From: RUG100 sp050953425
Lineage (GTDB): Bacteria; Bacillota; Clostridia; Peptostreptococcales; Anaerovoracaceae
Length of the DNA: 64,000 nt
Reading direction: 5' to 3'
Assembly: GCA_050953425.1 (NCBI GenBank)
Contig: JBMNMQ010000003.1
Span: forward strand, 595,520 to 659,519
Both the position numbers and the translations under genes were made by a program. The notes under the pieces are model-generated. The model worked only from the letters and a program-made list of their open reading frames with translations. It had not been told where the DNA came from and made no database searches. Shown here piece after piece: positions 11,860-22,501 of the stretch (positions are counted from its first letter, which is position 1; each line of letters begins with the position of its first letter).

Positions 11860-12486
11860 ATGGAAGTTGAATTGAAGTATACGGTCGACAGCCGCAAGAC
11901 AGCCGATCGTATCTGGAACGATCCCCAGCTGAAGGAGCTGGAGGAAGACGATTCCAGGAGCAGCAATGACTTTCGGGGTACATATTACGATACCGAGGAT
12001 TATGACCTCTTTCGTCATGATATCGCCTACCGTCTCCGCACGGAAGGCAACAAACTGGTGGCTTCCCTGAAGTGGAACGGCAAGAACACCGGGCCGCTGC
12101 ACAAGCGGGAGGAACTGAATATCACCCTGGGCGATGCCCGCCAGCCGAAGGATCCCGATCCGTCGGTCTTTTGCGAAAGCGAAGAAGGCGGTGAACTGCT
12201 GGAGCTGGTCGGCGATAAAAAACTGATCGAGATGATTCAGGTCAATGTTCTGCGTCGTTCATTCCGGGTAGATATCGGAGAGAGCATCGTCGAACTGTCT
12301 CTCGATGACGGTGAAATTCTCGCCGGCGGCGGCAGCGATCCGGTCTGCGAGCTGGAGCTCGAGCTCTACAGCGGCAGCGAGGAGGATCTCGTGCAGCTGG
12401 GCGAGGAACTGCAGGAACGCTACCGGCTGACACCCGGGCGCGTCAGCAAATTCGTCCGCGGGCTGAAGCTGCTGGGCGTGCATTAG
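11860..12486 (+). CDS. CYTH-domain triphosphatase-like protein
   Basis: 208 residues. The CYTH hallmark ExExK appears at once as EVELK (residues 2-6). It is followed by YYDTEDYDL, YRLRTEG, LKWNG and a C-terminal ELELYSG strand, all part of the tunnel fold. Members hydrolyse inorganic triphosphate or thiamine triphosphate with a divalent metal; the substrate here is unknown. There is no CHAD domain. It has its own promoter and lies 64 nt before tig, so tig may be read from it as well. Confidence 0.85.
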   Translation: MEVELKYTVDSRKTADRIWNDPQLKELEEDDSRSSNDFRGTYYDTEDYDLFRHDIAYRLRTEGNKLVASLKWNGKNTGPLHKREELNITLGDARQPKDPDPSVFCESEEGGELLELVGDKKLIEMIQVNVLRRSFRVDIGESIVELSLDDGEILAGGGSDPVCELELELYSGSEEDLVQLGEELQERYRLTPGRVSKFVRGLKLLGVH

Positions 12487-12550
12487 ACCGGAACGCGGCA
12501 ATGCCGCCCCGGACGCATCCGTACGATTACCGACAGGAGGAATAAAATAA

Positions 12551-13834
12551 ATGAAAGCAACACTCATATCCAAGGAAAACAACGAAGCGAAACTGACCAT
12601 GGACTTTACCGCCGAGGAACTGGAACAGGCGATCGCGGCGGCGTACCGCGCCCGCAAGGATCAGTTCACCGTCAACGGCTTCCGCAAGGGCAAGGCTCCG
12701 CGCAGCATCATCGAGAAGAGATACGGCGAGAACATCTTTGTCGATGACGCGGTGCAGGATCTGCTCAACCGCGAATATCCGAAGGCACTGGAAGAGCTGG
12801 AGCTCGACGTGATCGACTCGCCCAAGGTGGACTTTGATCACGTCGCCAAGGGCGAGGATTTTACCGCCACGGTTCAGGTCGCCGTCTATCCCGAATTTGA
12901 AGTCAAGGATTACAAGGGTGTGGAGATCGAAAAAATCGATGACACCTGCACCGAGGAAGATGTCGACAAGGAGATGGAAAAGCTGCGCAAGCGCAGCGCC
13001 CGCATGGTCGAGGTGGACCGCCCCGCGGAAAAGGGCGACATGGTGCTGCTCGATTATGTCGGCTCGATCGACGGTGAGGAATTCGACGGCGGCAAGTCGG
13101 AGAATTTCCCGCTCAAGCTCGGCTCGGACAGCTTCATCCCCGGCTTTGAGGATCAGCTGATCGGCGTCAGCAGGGGCGAGGACAAGGACGTCGTTGTCAG
13201 CTTCCCCGAAGATTACCACGCCGAGAACCTGGCCGGCAAAGAGGCGCTCTTCAAGTGCACCGTGCACGAAGTCAAGGAAGAGCAGCTGCCGGATCTCGAC
13301 GATGAATTCGCCAAGGATACCAGTGAATTCGATACCATTGAGGAACTGCGCGAGAACACCAAAGATCAACTGGTAAAATCGAAGAAATCCAAGGCGGAAA
13401 ACGAAATGAAGGACAAGGCCCTGGGCAAGGTCTATGAGGCCAACGACATCGACATTCCCGAGGTGATGGTCAACGATGAGATCACCAGCATGATGAACGA
13501 ATTCGACCAGCAGCTGCATCAGCAGGGCATGTCCCTCGATCAGTATCTGGAATACAACGGCAAGGATCGCGCCGCCATGCGCGAGGAGATCCGCGACGAC
13601 GCCTATCGGCGGGTGAAGACGAGAATGATCGTCAGCGCCATCGTCGATGCCGAAAACGTCGAAGCGACCGAGGAAGAAATCGAAAAGCAGATGGAACTGC
13701 TGTCGATCCAGTACAGCATCGAGCTGGACAAAGTCAAGGAGCTGATCGGCAATCAGAATCTCGGCTATCTCGAGCGCGACATCAAGATGCGCAAGGCCGT
13801 CGATCTGATCTACGACAACGCGGTGATCAAATAG
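12551..13834 (+). CDS. tig: Trigger factor (ribosome-associated chaperone)
   Basis: 427 residues. The N-terminal ribosome-binding domain contains the signature GFRKGKAPRSIIEKRYG (about 37-53), which docks near the exit tunnel. An FKBP-type prolyl isomerase domain occupies about 150-235, with DYVGSIDGEEFDGG. The helical C-terminal chaperone arms follow. A strong AGGAGG site precedes the ATG. The placement just before clpP, clpX and lon is widespread and groups nascent-chain folding with proteolysis. Confidence 0.97.
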   Translation: MKATLISKENNEAKLTMDFTAEELEQAIAAAYRARKDQFTVNGFRKGKAPRSIIEKRYGENIFVDDAVQDLLNREYPKALEELELDVIDSPKVDFDHVAKGEDFTATVQVAVYPEFEVKDYKGVEIEKIDDTCTEEDVDKEMEKLRKRSARMVEVDRPAEKGDMVLLDYVGSIDGEEFDGGKSENFPLKLGSDSFIPGFEDQLIGVSRGEDKDVVVSFPEDYHAENLAGKEALFKCTVHEVKEEQLPDLDDEFAKDTSEFDTIEELRENTKDQLVKSKKSKAENEMKDKALGKVYEANDIDIPEVMVNDEITSMMNEFDQQLHQQGMSLDQYLEYNGKDRAAMREEIRDDAYRRVKTRMIVSAIVDAENVEATEEEIEKQMELLSIQYSIELDKVKELIGNQNLGYLERDIKMRKAVDLIYDNAVIK

Positions 13835-13979
13835 GTGATCAATGGTGCCTGCGGTCGAACGGGAGCGCCTCCCGGGGCGCTTGCGGCATCGCACAGCGCA
13901 GGCGGCTGCCGCATCGCACGCCGGCGGGCACCGGCGCATCGGCAAACAACTATCACTGATTAGAGAAAGGAAGTACTTT

Positions 13980-14561
13980 ATGGCACTGGTTCCGATGGTA
14001 CTGGAACAGACCAGCAGGGGGGAGCGCAGCTATGACCTGTATTCCCGGCTGCTGAAGGATCGGATCATCTTTATCGGTGAGGAAATCACGGATGCCCTCG
14101 CCAGCCTGGTGGTCGGTGAACTGCTGTTTCTGGAAGCGGAAGACGCCGAAAAGGATATCAACGTATATATCAACAGCCCCGGCGGCAGCGTCACGGCCGG
14201 CATGGCGATCTTTGACACCATGAACTACATCAAGCCGGACGTTTCGACGATCTGCGTCGGCATGGCGGCCAGCATGGGAGCATTCCTCCTCACCGCCGGC
14301 GAAAAGGGCAAGCGCTATGCGCTGCCGAACGCCACGGTGATGATTCATCAGCCGCTCGGCGGAGCGCAGGGGCAGGCGACGGATATCATGATCCACGCCG
14401 AGGAAATCGTCCGCATCCGGAAGAATCTGAACCGCATTCTCAGCGAACGCACCGGACAGCCACTCGAGGTGATCGAGCGCGACACCGAGCGTGATAACTT
14501 TATGACCGCGCAGGCGGCCGCCGAATACGGACTCATCGATAAAGTCATGGAATCGCGATAA
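13980..14561 (+). CDS. clpP: ATP-dependent Clp protease proteolytic subunit
   Basis: 193 residues from the ATG at 13980, which is preceded by AAAGGAAG. The frame stays open upstream to 13842, but that extension is unlike any ClpP. The catalytic triad is Ser98 (GMAASMGA), His123 (MIHQPLGG) and Asp172 (ERDNFM). Tetradecameric ClpP works with ClpX, encoded 21 nt downstream. The gap from tig (145 nt) holds no clear terminator. Confidence 0.97.
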   Translation: MALVPMVLEQTSRGERSYDLYSRLLKDRIIFIGEEITDALASLVVGELLFLEAEDAEKDINVYINSPGGSVTAGMAIFDTMNYIKPDVSTICVGMAASMGAFLLTAGEKGKRYALPNATVMIHQPLGGAQGQATDIMIHAEEIVRIRKNLNRILSERTGQPLEVIERDTERDNFMTAQAAAEYGLIDKVMESR

Positions 14562-14582
14562 GAAGGAAAAGAGGCGACAGAT

Positions 14583-15857
<1,275 letters not shown>

Positions 15858-15864
15858 ATGACCG

Positions 15865-15885
15865 GGGCGGCTCCTGCAGCCGCCC
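15865..15885 (+). terminator. Hairpin between clpX and lon
   Basis: GGGCGGCT (15865-15872) pairs perfectly with AGCCGCCC (15878-15885). It is followed by ATGTTTATAG rather than a T-run, so it may only weaken read-through into lon. Confidence 0.4.
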
Positions 15886-15933
15886 ATGTTTATAGTCCGG
15901 ATAATACTGAGAGAAGGAAAGGAGGCAGCCGCC

Positions 15934-18411
15934 ATGACGAAAGTGACAGGGGTGGACAGGAATGACAAGGGGTGTCTGATTCTGCCGATGATCCCGCTGC
16001 GGGGTCTGACCGTCTTCCCGAACATGGTGCTCCATTTCGATATCGGTCGGGAAAAATCGATCAATGCGCTGGAAAAGGCGATGATCAAGAATCAGCATAT
16101 CTTCCTCGCCACACAAAAAGATGAAAGTACCGATCTGCCGACGTTCGATGATTTCTATCACGTCGGCACCGTCGCCCGTATCAAGCAGATGCTCAAGCTG
16201 CCGGGCGATTCGATTCGCGTGCTGGTCGAGGGCATCGTCCGCGGCGAGATCGATGAAATGGTCATGGAGGTCCCGTATTTCAAGTGCACCGTGCGCGAAA
16301 TCGAGGACGAGGAACCGGATCCGGTGCCGGCCCGCACCGAGGCGCTGATGCGCAGCGTGCTCTCGGGCTTTGACGAGTACCTGTCGATCAACCAGAAGAT
16401 GGCTCCGGAAGTGCTGGCCACGGTAGCGACCGTCGAGGAACCGGGCCGCTTTGCCGATATGATCGCGTCGCACCTGGATGTCAAGACCGACGACAAGCAG
16501 CGCATCCTCGAGAGCTTTGACTGCGACGACCGGCTCGACACGATCAACCGCATCCTCTCGCGGGAAATCGAGATCCTCAACATCGAACAGGACATCAGCA
16601 GCAAGGTTAAATCGCAGATCAACCAGAACCAGCGCGAATACTATCTGCGCGAGCAGATGCGGGCCATCCAGGAGGAACTCGGCATCGACGAGGAAGTCGA
16701 GGATGAAATCCAGGAATGGAAAAAGCAGCTGGCAGAACTGAATCTGCCGGAGAAAACCGCCGAGAAGGTGGAAAAGGAAATCAACCGCATGGCCAAGATG
16801 CAGCCGGCTTCCGCGGAGAGCACGGTCGCGCGCACGTACATCGAGACGATTCTCTCGCTGCCGTGGAATATTTCCTCGGAGCAGGAGATCGATCTCGTCA
16901 AGGCGGAGAAGATCCTCAATGAGGATCACTACGGCCTCGATAAGGTCAAAGAGCGCGTGCTCGAATACCTCGCGGTGATCCAGCTGTCGCAGTCCATCAA
17001 GGGACCGATCCTCTGCCTCGTGGGGCCGCCGGGCACCGGCAAGACTTCGATCGTCAAGTCGGTGGCGCGGGCCATCGGCCGCAAATACGTGCGTATGTCG
17101 CTCGGCGGTGTGCGCGATGAAGCGGAGATCCGCGGTCACCGCCGCACCTACATCGGCGCCATTCCCGGACGGGTCATCAACTGCATCAAGGACGCCGGCA
17201 CCAACAACCCGGTCTTCCTCTTTGACGAGGTCGACAAGCTGGGTGCCGATTTCAAGGGCGACCCCTCGTCGGCGCTGCTGGAAGTGCTGGATCCGGAGCA
17301 GAACAAGGAATTCACCGATCACTACCTCGAGGTGCCGTTTGACCTCTCGCGGGTGATGTTCGTGACCACGGCCAACACCATTGAGACCATCCCGGCGCCG
17401 CTGCTCGACCGCATGGAAGTGATCGAAGTGACCGGCTACACCGAAGAGGACAAGGTGCAGATCGCCAAGAACTTCCTGATCCCCAAGAAGGTCGCCGAGC
17501 ACGGCCTGGAGAAAAAGAACGTCCGCATTCCGGAGCGCACGATCCGCGATATCATCAACTATTATACCCGCGAGTCGGGCGTCCGCAACCTCGAGCGCGA
17601 GATCGCCAACCTCTGCCGCAAGATCGCCCGCCGGACGGTCACCGAGCGCAACCGCGCGACGGCGGCCGGCGAAGATCCGCAGACGATCGATGAGGTCTAT
17701 AAAATTCGCATCGCCGATCTCGAATCGTATCTCGGCAAGCGCCGCTTCCACTACGACAAGATCAAGGGGGAGACCGAGGTCGGTGTGACCACCGGCCTGG
17801 CCTGGACGATCGTCGGCGGCGATACGCTCTTCATCGAGACGGCAGCCATGCCGGGCTCCGGCAAGCTGCAGCTGACGGGACAGATGGGCGACGTGATGCA
17901 GGAATCGGCCCGTACCGCGGTCAGCTATATCCGCGAGATCGCCGACAGCCTCGGCATTGCGGAAAACTTTTACAAGGAAGAGGATATCCATATCCACATC
18001 CCCGAGGGCGCGGTGCCCAAGGACGGCCCGTCGGCCGGCGTGACGATGTGCATGGCGATGATCTCCACGCTGACCGGTCGGCCGGCGCACAAGGACGTGG
18101 CCATGACCGGCGAAATTACGCTGACCGGCAAGGTGCTGCCGGTCGGCGGCATCCGCGAAAAGATGCTGGCGGCGCATCGCGCCGGCATCAAGAAGGTGCT
18201 GCTGCCGGAGGAAAACCTCCGCGATCTCGATGAAATCCCCGAAAAGGTGCGGACGCAGATGACCTTCGTGCCGCTGAAGAGGGTGGAGGACGCCATCCCC
18301 GAGGTACTGACGGGGGAGGGCAAGCCGCCGCGGCGCCGGCGCCGGCGCAGAGCCGCCGCCGCACCGGCCGGGACCGACGGTGAGAGCGGCGCTGCGGAGA
18401 GCGCGCAGTGA
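15934..18411 (+). CDS. lon: ATP-dependent protease Lon
   Basis: 825 residues from ATG 15934, chosen because AAAGGAGG lies just before it; the frame is open from 15886. The substrate-binding LonN domain comes first, then an AAA+ core with Walker A GPPGTGKTS (Lys370). The protease domain has Ser700 (PKDGPSAG) and Lys743 (GGIREKML), 43 apart as in E. coli Lon. After the normal end there is a tail of seven consecutive arginines followed by an Ala/Gly/Ser-rich stretch of about 20 residues, which is unusual. The GTGA overlap couples it to engB. Confidence 0.96.
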   Translation: MTKVTGVDRNDKGCLILPMIPLRGLTVFPNMVLHFDIGREKSINALEKAMIKNQHIFLATQKDESTDLPTFDDFYHVGTVARIKQMLKLPGDSIRVLVEGIVRGEIDEMVMEVPYFKCTVREIEDEEPDPVPARTEALMRSVLSGFDEYLSINQKMAPEVLATVATVEEPGRFADMIASHLDVKTDDKQRILESFDCDDRLDTINRILSREIEILNIEQDISSKVKSQINQNQREYYLREQMRAIQEELGIDEEVEDEIQEWKKQLAELNLPEKTAEKVEKEINRMAKMQPASAESTVARTYIETILSLPWNISSEQEIDLVKAEKILNEDHYGLDKVKERVLEYLAVIQLSQSIKGPILCLVGPPGTGKTSIVKSVARAIGRKYVRMSLGGVRDEAEIRGHRRTYIGAIPGRVINCIKDAGTNNPVFLFDEVDKLGADFKGDPSSALLEVLDPEQNKEFTDHYLEVPFDLSRVMFVTTANTIETIPAPLLDRMEVIEVTGYTEEDKVQIAKNFLIPKKVAEHGLEKKNVRIPERTIRDIINYYTRESGVRNLEREIANLCRKIARRTVTERNRATAAGEDPQTIDEVYKIRIADLESYLGKRRFHYDKIKGETEVGVTTGLAWTIVGGDTLFIETAAMPGSGKLQLTGQMGDVMQESARTAVSYIREIADSLGIAENFYKEEDIHIHIPEGAVPKDGPSAGVTMCMAMISTLTGRPAHKDVAMTGEITLTGKVLPVGGIREKMLAAHRAGIKKVLLPEENLRDLDEIPEKVRTQMTFVPLKRVEDAIPEVLTGEGKPPRRRRRRRAAAAPAGTDGESGAAESAQ

Positions 18412-19061
18412 AGATCCTGCAGGCGGAGCTGGCCGCCGTCGCGGTGCGCCGGGCGCAGTATCCGCCCGATGACCGCGCCGAGATCGCCTTTGCCGGCCGC
18501 TCCAACGTCGGCAAATCGTCGCTGCTGAATCTGCTGACCGGGCGGCGGCGTCTGGCGCATGTCAGCGGCAGTCCCGGCAAGACGCGGACGATCAACTTCT
18601 ACGATGTCAGCTTTCGCGGCGGCAGCGGCGGCCCCGAAGAAGAGACGCATCGCTGCCGCATTGTCGATCTGCCGGGCTACGGCTACGCGAAGGTGTCCCG
18701 CAGCGTCAGCGACAGCTGGGGCGAAATGATGGACGAATACTTCCGCGTCCGCGAAGGCCTGATCCGCGTCGTGCAGCTGGTCGATCTGCGTCACCCGCCG
18801 ACCGTGCTTGACCGGCAGATGTACGCCTGGCTGCAGGAAAGCGGGCTTGACGGCCTGGTGGCGGCGACCAAGGCCGACAAGGTGGCGGCCGGACAGCGGG
18901 CCGCCCGGCTGGCGGAGATCCGTTCCGGCCTGCGCATGGCGCCGCACGACATCGTGGTCGCCGTATCGGCGCTGAAGAAAACCGGCTGTACCGAACTGCT
19001 CGAGGAAATCGAACGGCTGCTCTACGGTGAAGCACCCTGTCAGCAGGAAAGGAATGAATGA
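18408..19061 (+). CDS. engB: Ribosome-assembly GTPase EngB (YsxC/YihA)
   Basis: 217 residues. It starts with GTG inside the lon stop region (GTGA overlap). The G1 motif is GRSNVGKSS, G3 is DLPGYGYAKVS and G4 is TKADK, typical of the TrmE-Era-EngA-EngB group. The family acts in late large-subunit ribosome assembly. The order lon-engB is conserved in many Bacillota. Its stop overlaps the next ATG (ATGA). Confidence 0.95.
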   Translation: MKILQAELAAVAVRRAQYPPDDRAEIAFAGRSNVGKSSLLNLLTGRRRLAHVSGSPGKTRTINFYDVSFRGGSGGPEEETHRCRIVDLPGYGYAKVSRSVSDSWGEMMDEYFRVREGLIRVVQLVDLRHPPTVLDRQMYAWLQESGLDGLVAATKADKVAAGQRAARLAEIRSGLRMAPHDIVVAVSALKKTGCTELLEEIERLLYGEAPCQQERNE

Positions 19062-19591
19062 CGATGAACCGAGAAGCCATTGGCGAAGTGATGATCACGC
19101 AGGAACAGATCTGGCAGCGCGCGGCGGAGATCGGCGCGCAGATTAACCGGGACTACGCCGGGGAAAAGCTGCTCCTGGTCGGCATTCTGCGCGGTGCCGT
19201 GATGTGGATGACCGACCTGATGAAGCAGATCGACCTCGATATCGAGATCGACTTCATGGCCTGCAGCAGCTATGGCGCCGGTACCAGAAGCAGCGGCGAG
19301 GTAAAGATCAACAAGGATCTCGAATCCAACATCGAGGGATGGAATGTGATCATTGTCGAAGACATTATCGACTCCGGCAATACTCTGGCTTACCTGAAAC
19401 GTTATCTTGCCAACCGCGGGGCCCGCAGTGTCCGCATCTGCGCGATGCTCGACAAGCCCGCCGGCCGGCGCGTTGATCTCGAGGCCGACTACGTCGGCTT
19501 TGAGGTCGAGGATAAATTCATCGTGGGCTACGGCCTTGATTTCAATCAAAAATACCGGCAGCTGCCCTATATCAGCTGCCTGGCCGACTGA
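19058..19591 (+). CDS. hpt: Hypoxanthine phosphoribosyltransferase
   Basis: 177 residues. The PRPP-binding motif VIIVEDIIDSGNTL is near 100-113, with the flexible-loop region SSYGAGTRSSGEV before it. It salvages hypoxanthine and guanine to IMP and GMP. ATG 19058 overlaps the engB stop. ATG 19064 (third residue) is an alternative that sits better behind GGAAAGG. It is the last gene of the run from tig that shares very short gaps or overlaps. Confidence 0.94.
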   Translation: MTMNREAIGEVMITQEQIWQRAAEIGAQINRDYAGEKLLLVGILRGAVMWMTDLMKQIDLDIEIDFMACSSYGAGTRSSGEVKINKDLESNIEGWNVIIVEDIIDSGNTLAYLKRYLANRGARSVRICAMLDKPAGRRVDLEADYVGFEVEDKFIVGYGLDFNQKYRQLPYISCLAD

Positions 19592-19848
19592 CGCATTCGG
19601 CAGACTCTGCGCCGCCTGCGGGTTCTGCCTGTCCGGCGGACACGCCCTGGCCGGCAGCGTCTGCGCGGCGGCAGGCGAAACGGGGAATTGACTGCAGCTG
19701 CTGCACCGCCCTGCGGCGGGCAGCGGCTTTTGCTGTCTGTGTCGTCGCGGCCGGCGGGCGGCCGGCGGACGGACAGGATGTCTGCCGCCTCCGGGGCGGA
19801 TGGCAGCCGCGATGCACGCGGACGGCCGCGAGGAGAAAAGGAGAAAAG

Positions 19849-20457
19849 ATGGCAGCACAGATCACTGACGATTTTATCTACGAGGACAAGGAATACGCCA
19901 TTGCGGCTTCCACCGGCTCACTGGGGTTTCGACCGCGCGATGCGGGACTGCATCCGGTGCCGCTGCAGCACAACGTGCGCCGCGGCTACTGGTGTCTCTA
20001 CACCGTGAACGGGGAGCGGCTGCAGCTGCGGGATCTGTTTGTGCACGACAGCGGCGGCGAGTATCCGCCGATCAACGGCCGCGAAGCCGCGCCGCCGCCG
20101 CAGCTGCGCGACGACCCGGCGATGTTCTTCCGCCAGATGGGCTACCACCACTATGCGGATCTGCAGCTCGATCTGCCCTACAGCGGCAGCATTCTGCTCG
20201 GCGCCGATTTTCTCCACAGCTACTATCACTTTCGCCGCCCGGCCGCGGCCTGGGGGTACCAGACGCTGCTGGAGCTGACCTTTGCCGACGGCAGGCTGAC
20301 CCTGGCGGAGGATCGCAGCGAGACGGCGGCGGCCCTGCGCGAGCGCGTCGACCGCGCCCGCAGCGAAAACGGACTGACGCCCGAGGACTGCCTCGGCAAC
20401 CCCACGGTCGATCAGCGCGCCGTACAGGAAGCCGGTCTCGATCTCTGGTGGCTGTAG
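19849..20457 (+). CDS. Conserved-looking hypothetical protein
   Basis: 202 residues that I cannot assign to a family. It begins with MAAQITDDFIYEDKEYAI and has no signal peptide or membrane segment. It is rich in Tyr, Trp and His (RRGYWCLY, YHHYADL, YYHFRRP) and in beta-strand-like patterns with a charged helical C-terminus, suggesting a soluble cytoplasmic fold. The start is secure because AAAGGAG lies just ahead of it. It sits alone between hpt and the aryl-CoA ligase with GC-rich gaps of about 250 nt on each side. Confidence 0.75.
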   Translation: MAAQITDDFIYEDKEYAIAASTGSLGFRPRDAGLHPVPLQHNVRRGYWCLYTVNGERLQLRDLFVHDSGGEYPPINGREAAPPPQLRDDPAMFFRQMGYHHYADLQLDLPYSGSILLGADFLHSYYHFRRPAAAWGYQTLLELTFADGRLTLAEDRSETAAALRERVDRARSENGLTPEDCLGNPTVDQRAVQEAGLDLWWL

Positions 20458-20598
20458 ATGGTTCCAATCCGGCGGCAGCGGGCGGATTTGCTCTGCAGCC
20501 GCAGGTGGTTCGGGCCCGACGGCCGGAAGCGATGACCGGTGACCGGAGGCGGCTGTTCATGGTTGTGCAGGGATCCGGCGGCAGCGGGCGGCCCGGCG

Positions 20599-20625
20599 TT
20601 GATTTGCGGCATGCTTTGGTATAAA
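20599..20625 (+). promoter_or_regulatory. Possible promoter of the aryl-CoA ligase operon
   Basis: TTGATT (20599-20604) and TATAAA (20620-20625) are only 15 nt apart, 73 nt before the start codon. The spacing is short, so this is tentative. Confidence 0.35.
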
Positions 20626-20697
20626 ATGGGAAGCGTGCGGGAACGCTGCGGCGGCCGGCACGGAAGTTAATATTTACGAAGGGAATAGTACAGGGAT

Positions 20698-22002
20698 ATG
20701 ATTTGGAACAAAATGATGGAATGCGCCGATCGCGAGACGCTCGAGCGCATCCAGCTTCAGAAGCTCAGGAAAACCGTTAAGAGGATGTATCAGAACGTCG
20801 AGCGCTACCGGCAGAAAATGCAGGAAAAGGGCATTCAGCCCGGCGACATCAAGACGCTGGAAGATCTGCAGATGCTGCCGTTCTGCACCAAGGAAGATCT
20901 GCGCGACGAATACCCCTACGGCTTCTTCGCTTCGCCGCTGCGTGACATCGTGCGCATTCACGCCAGCTCCGGCACGACCGGCAAGCCGAAGGTCGACGGC
21001 TACACCGTCAACGACCTCGAGTCGTGGTCGGAATGCGTGGCGCGGGGACTGTCCAGCGCCGGCGCGGACCGCAATTCCGTGGTCCAGGTCGCTTACGGCT
21101 ACGGGCTCTTTACCGGCGGCTTCGGCGTTCACCAGGGCGTTGAATACATCGGCGCTTCGGTGATTCCGATGAGCAGCGGCAATACCAAGAAGCAGGTGAT
21201 GATGATGAAGGATTTTCAAACCACGCACCTGTGCTGCACGCCGTCGTATGCGCTGACGATCGCCGAGGAAGTCGAGCGTTCCGGCATCAGCCCCGACGAG
21301 CTGCACCTGGTCGGCGGCGTCTTCGGCGCCGAACCCTGGACCAGGGGCATGAAGAAGGAAATCGAAAAGCGTCTCGGTCTGCGCGCGTTCAATATCTACG
21401 GCCTCTCCGAAGTGATGGGGCCCGGCGTGGCAACCAGCTGCGAAGCCGAAAACGGCATGCACATCCAGGAGGACTACTTCCTCCCGGAGATCATCGATCC
21501 CAAGACGCTGGAACCGCTGCCGGACGGTCAGATCGGCGAGCTGGTCTTCACGACGCTCGGCAAGGAGGGCATGCCGCTGCTCCGCTACCGCACCCGCGAT
21601 CTCTGTTCGCTGCGGCGCGAGCCCTGCAGCTGCGGGCGGACCACCGTGCGGATGACGCCGATCCTCGGCCGCAGTGATGATATGCTGATTATTCGCGGCG
21701 TCAACGTCTTCCCGTCGCAGATCGAAACCGTCATCGCCCGCTTCCCGGAACTGACCCTCAATTACAAGATCATCGTCGGGCGCGTCAACAACAAGGACAC
21801 CTTCGACCTGCATGTGGAACTGGCACCGAACCTCGACATCGACGACGTTTCCTTTGTCGAGGATCTGCGGGCCCGACTCGATCACGAGCTGCGCACGCTG
21901 CTCGGCATCGGCTGCAAGGTCCGCTTCCTCAGCGCCGGCACGCTGCCGCGCAGTGAGGGCAAGGCGGTGCGCATCGAGGACAACCGGCATCTCGTCGACT
22001 GA
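20698..22002 (+). CDS. Phenylacetate-CoA ligase family protein
   Basis: 434 residues, a PaaK-type adenylate-forming ligase. The phosphate-binding loop SSGTTGKPKVDGYT is near 89-102; FNIYGLSEVMGPG and the hinge region TRDLCSLRREPCSCGR follow, then a small C-terminal lid (about 340-434). It activates aryl acids such as phenylacetate to CoA thioesters with ATP. In anaerobes such ligases often accompany breakdown of aromatic amino acids. The ACT-domain gene directly behind it is a common partner. Confidence 0.92.
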   Translation: MIWNKMMECADRETLERIQLQKLRKTVKRMYQNVERYRQKMQEKGIQPGDIKTLEDLQMLPFCTKEDLRDEYPYGFFASPLRDIVRIHASSGTTGKPKVDGYTVNDLESWSECVARGLSSAGADRNSVVQVAYGYGLFTGGFGVHQGVEYIGASVIPMSSGNTKKQVMMMKDFQTTHLCCTPSYALTIAEEVERSGISPDELHLVGGVFGAEPWTRGMKKEIEKRLGLRAFNIYGLSEVMGPGVATSCEAENGMHIQEDYFLPEIIDPKTLEPLPDGQIGELVFTTLGKEGMPLLRYRTRDLCSLRREPCSCGRTTVRMTPILGRSDDMLIIRGVNVFPSQIETVIARFPELTLNYKIIVGRVNNKDTFDLHVELAPNLDIDDVSFVEDLRARLDHELRTLLGIGCKVRFLSAGTLPRSEGKAVRIEDNRHLVD

Positions 22003-22041
22003 GAGGACCGGAGAAAGCAGGACGAAACACAGGAGGAAGCC

Positions 22042-22467
22042 ATGTTCGTAAGACAATTATCCGTATTTCTGGAAAACACGACCGGCAGTCTGACCGGCTT
22101 TACCAAAACGCTGAAAGACAACGGCATCGATCTCAAGGCGATGAGCATTGCCGACACCATGGATTTCGGCATCGCCCGCTGCATCGTCGAGGATCCGGAG
22201 AAGACCGCCGGGATTCTGCAGCAGAACGGCTACAATACCACGATCACCAAGGTGCTGGCGGCGGAGATGCGCGACATCCCCGGCGGTCTGCACGCCATCC
22301 TCGAGATCCTCTCCGACCACGGCATCGCCGTCAACTATGCCTACTCGATCGTCCGTTCGCGGGAGGATTACGCGGTCATCATTCTCAAGGTCAAGGATCC
22401 GCAGCAGGCCGGCGAACTGCTGCAGTCATCCGGTGTCAACATGTACTGCCACAAGGATCTGATCTGA
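22042..22467 (+). CDS. Tandem ACT-domain protein
   Basis: 141 residues made of two ACT repeats (about 1-65 and 70-141). The first strand QLSVFLENTTGSLTGFTKTL is typical of amino-acid-binding ACT modules. There is no catalytic domain. Such proteins are found next to PaaK-type ligases and probably sense an aromatic amino acid or its product. AGGAGG precedes the ATG, and only 39 nt separate it from the ligase. Confidence 0.88.
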   Translation: MFVRQLSVFLENTTGSLTGFTKTLKDNGIDLKAMSIADTMDFGIARCIVEDPEKTAGILQQNGYNTTITKVLAAEMRDIPGGLHAILEILSDHGIAVNYAYSIVRSREDYAVIILKVKDPQQAGELLQSSGVNMYCHKDLI

Positions 22468-22501
22468 CCCGGAGCGGCAGCGGCGGAAGGAGGTGCCGCA
22501 G

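Noticed and set aside
13842..13979. N-terminal extension of ClpP
   Set aside because: ClpP starts normally at 13980 behind AAAGGAAG. The upstream 46 codons have no ribosome site or similarity.
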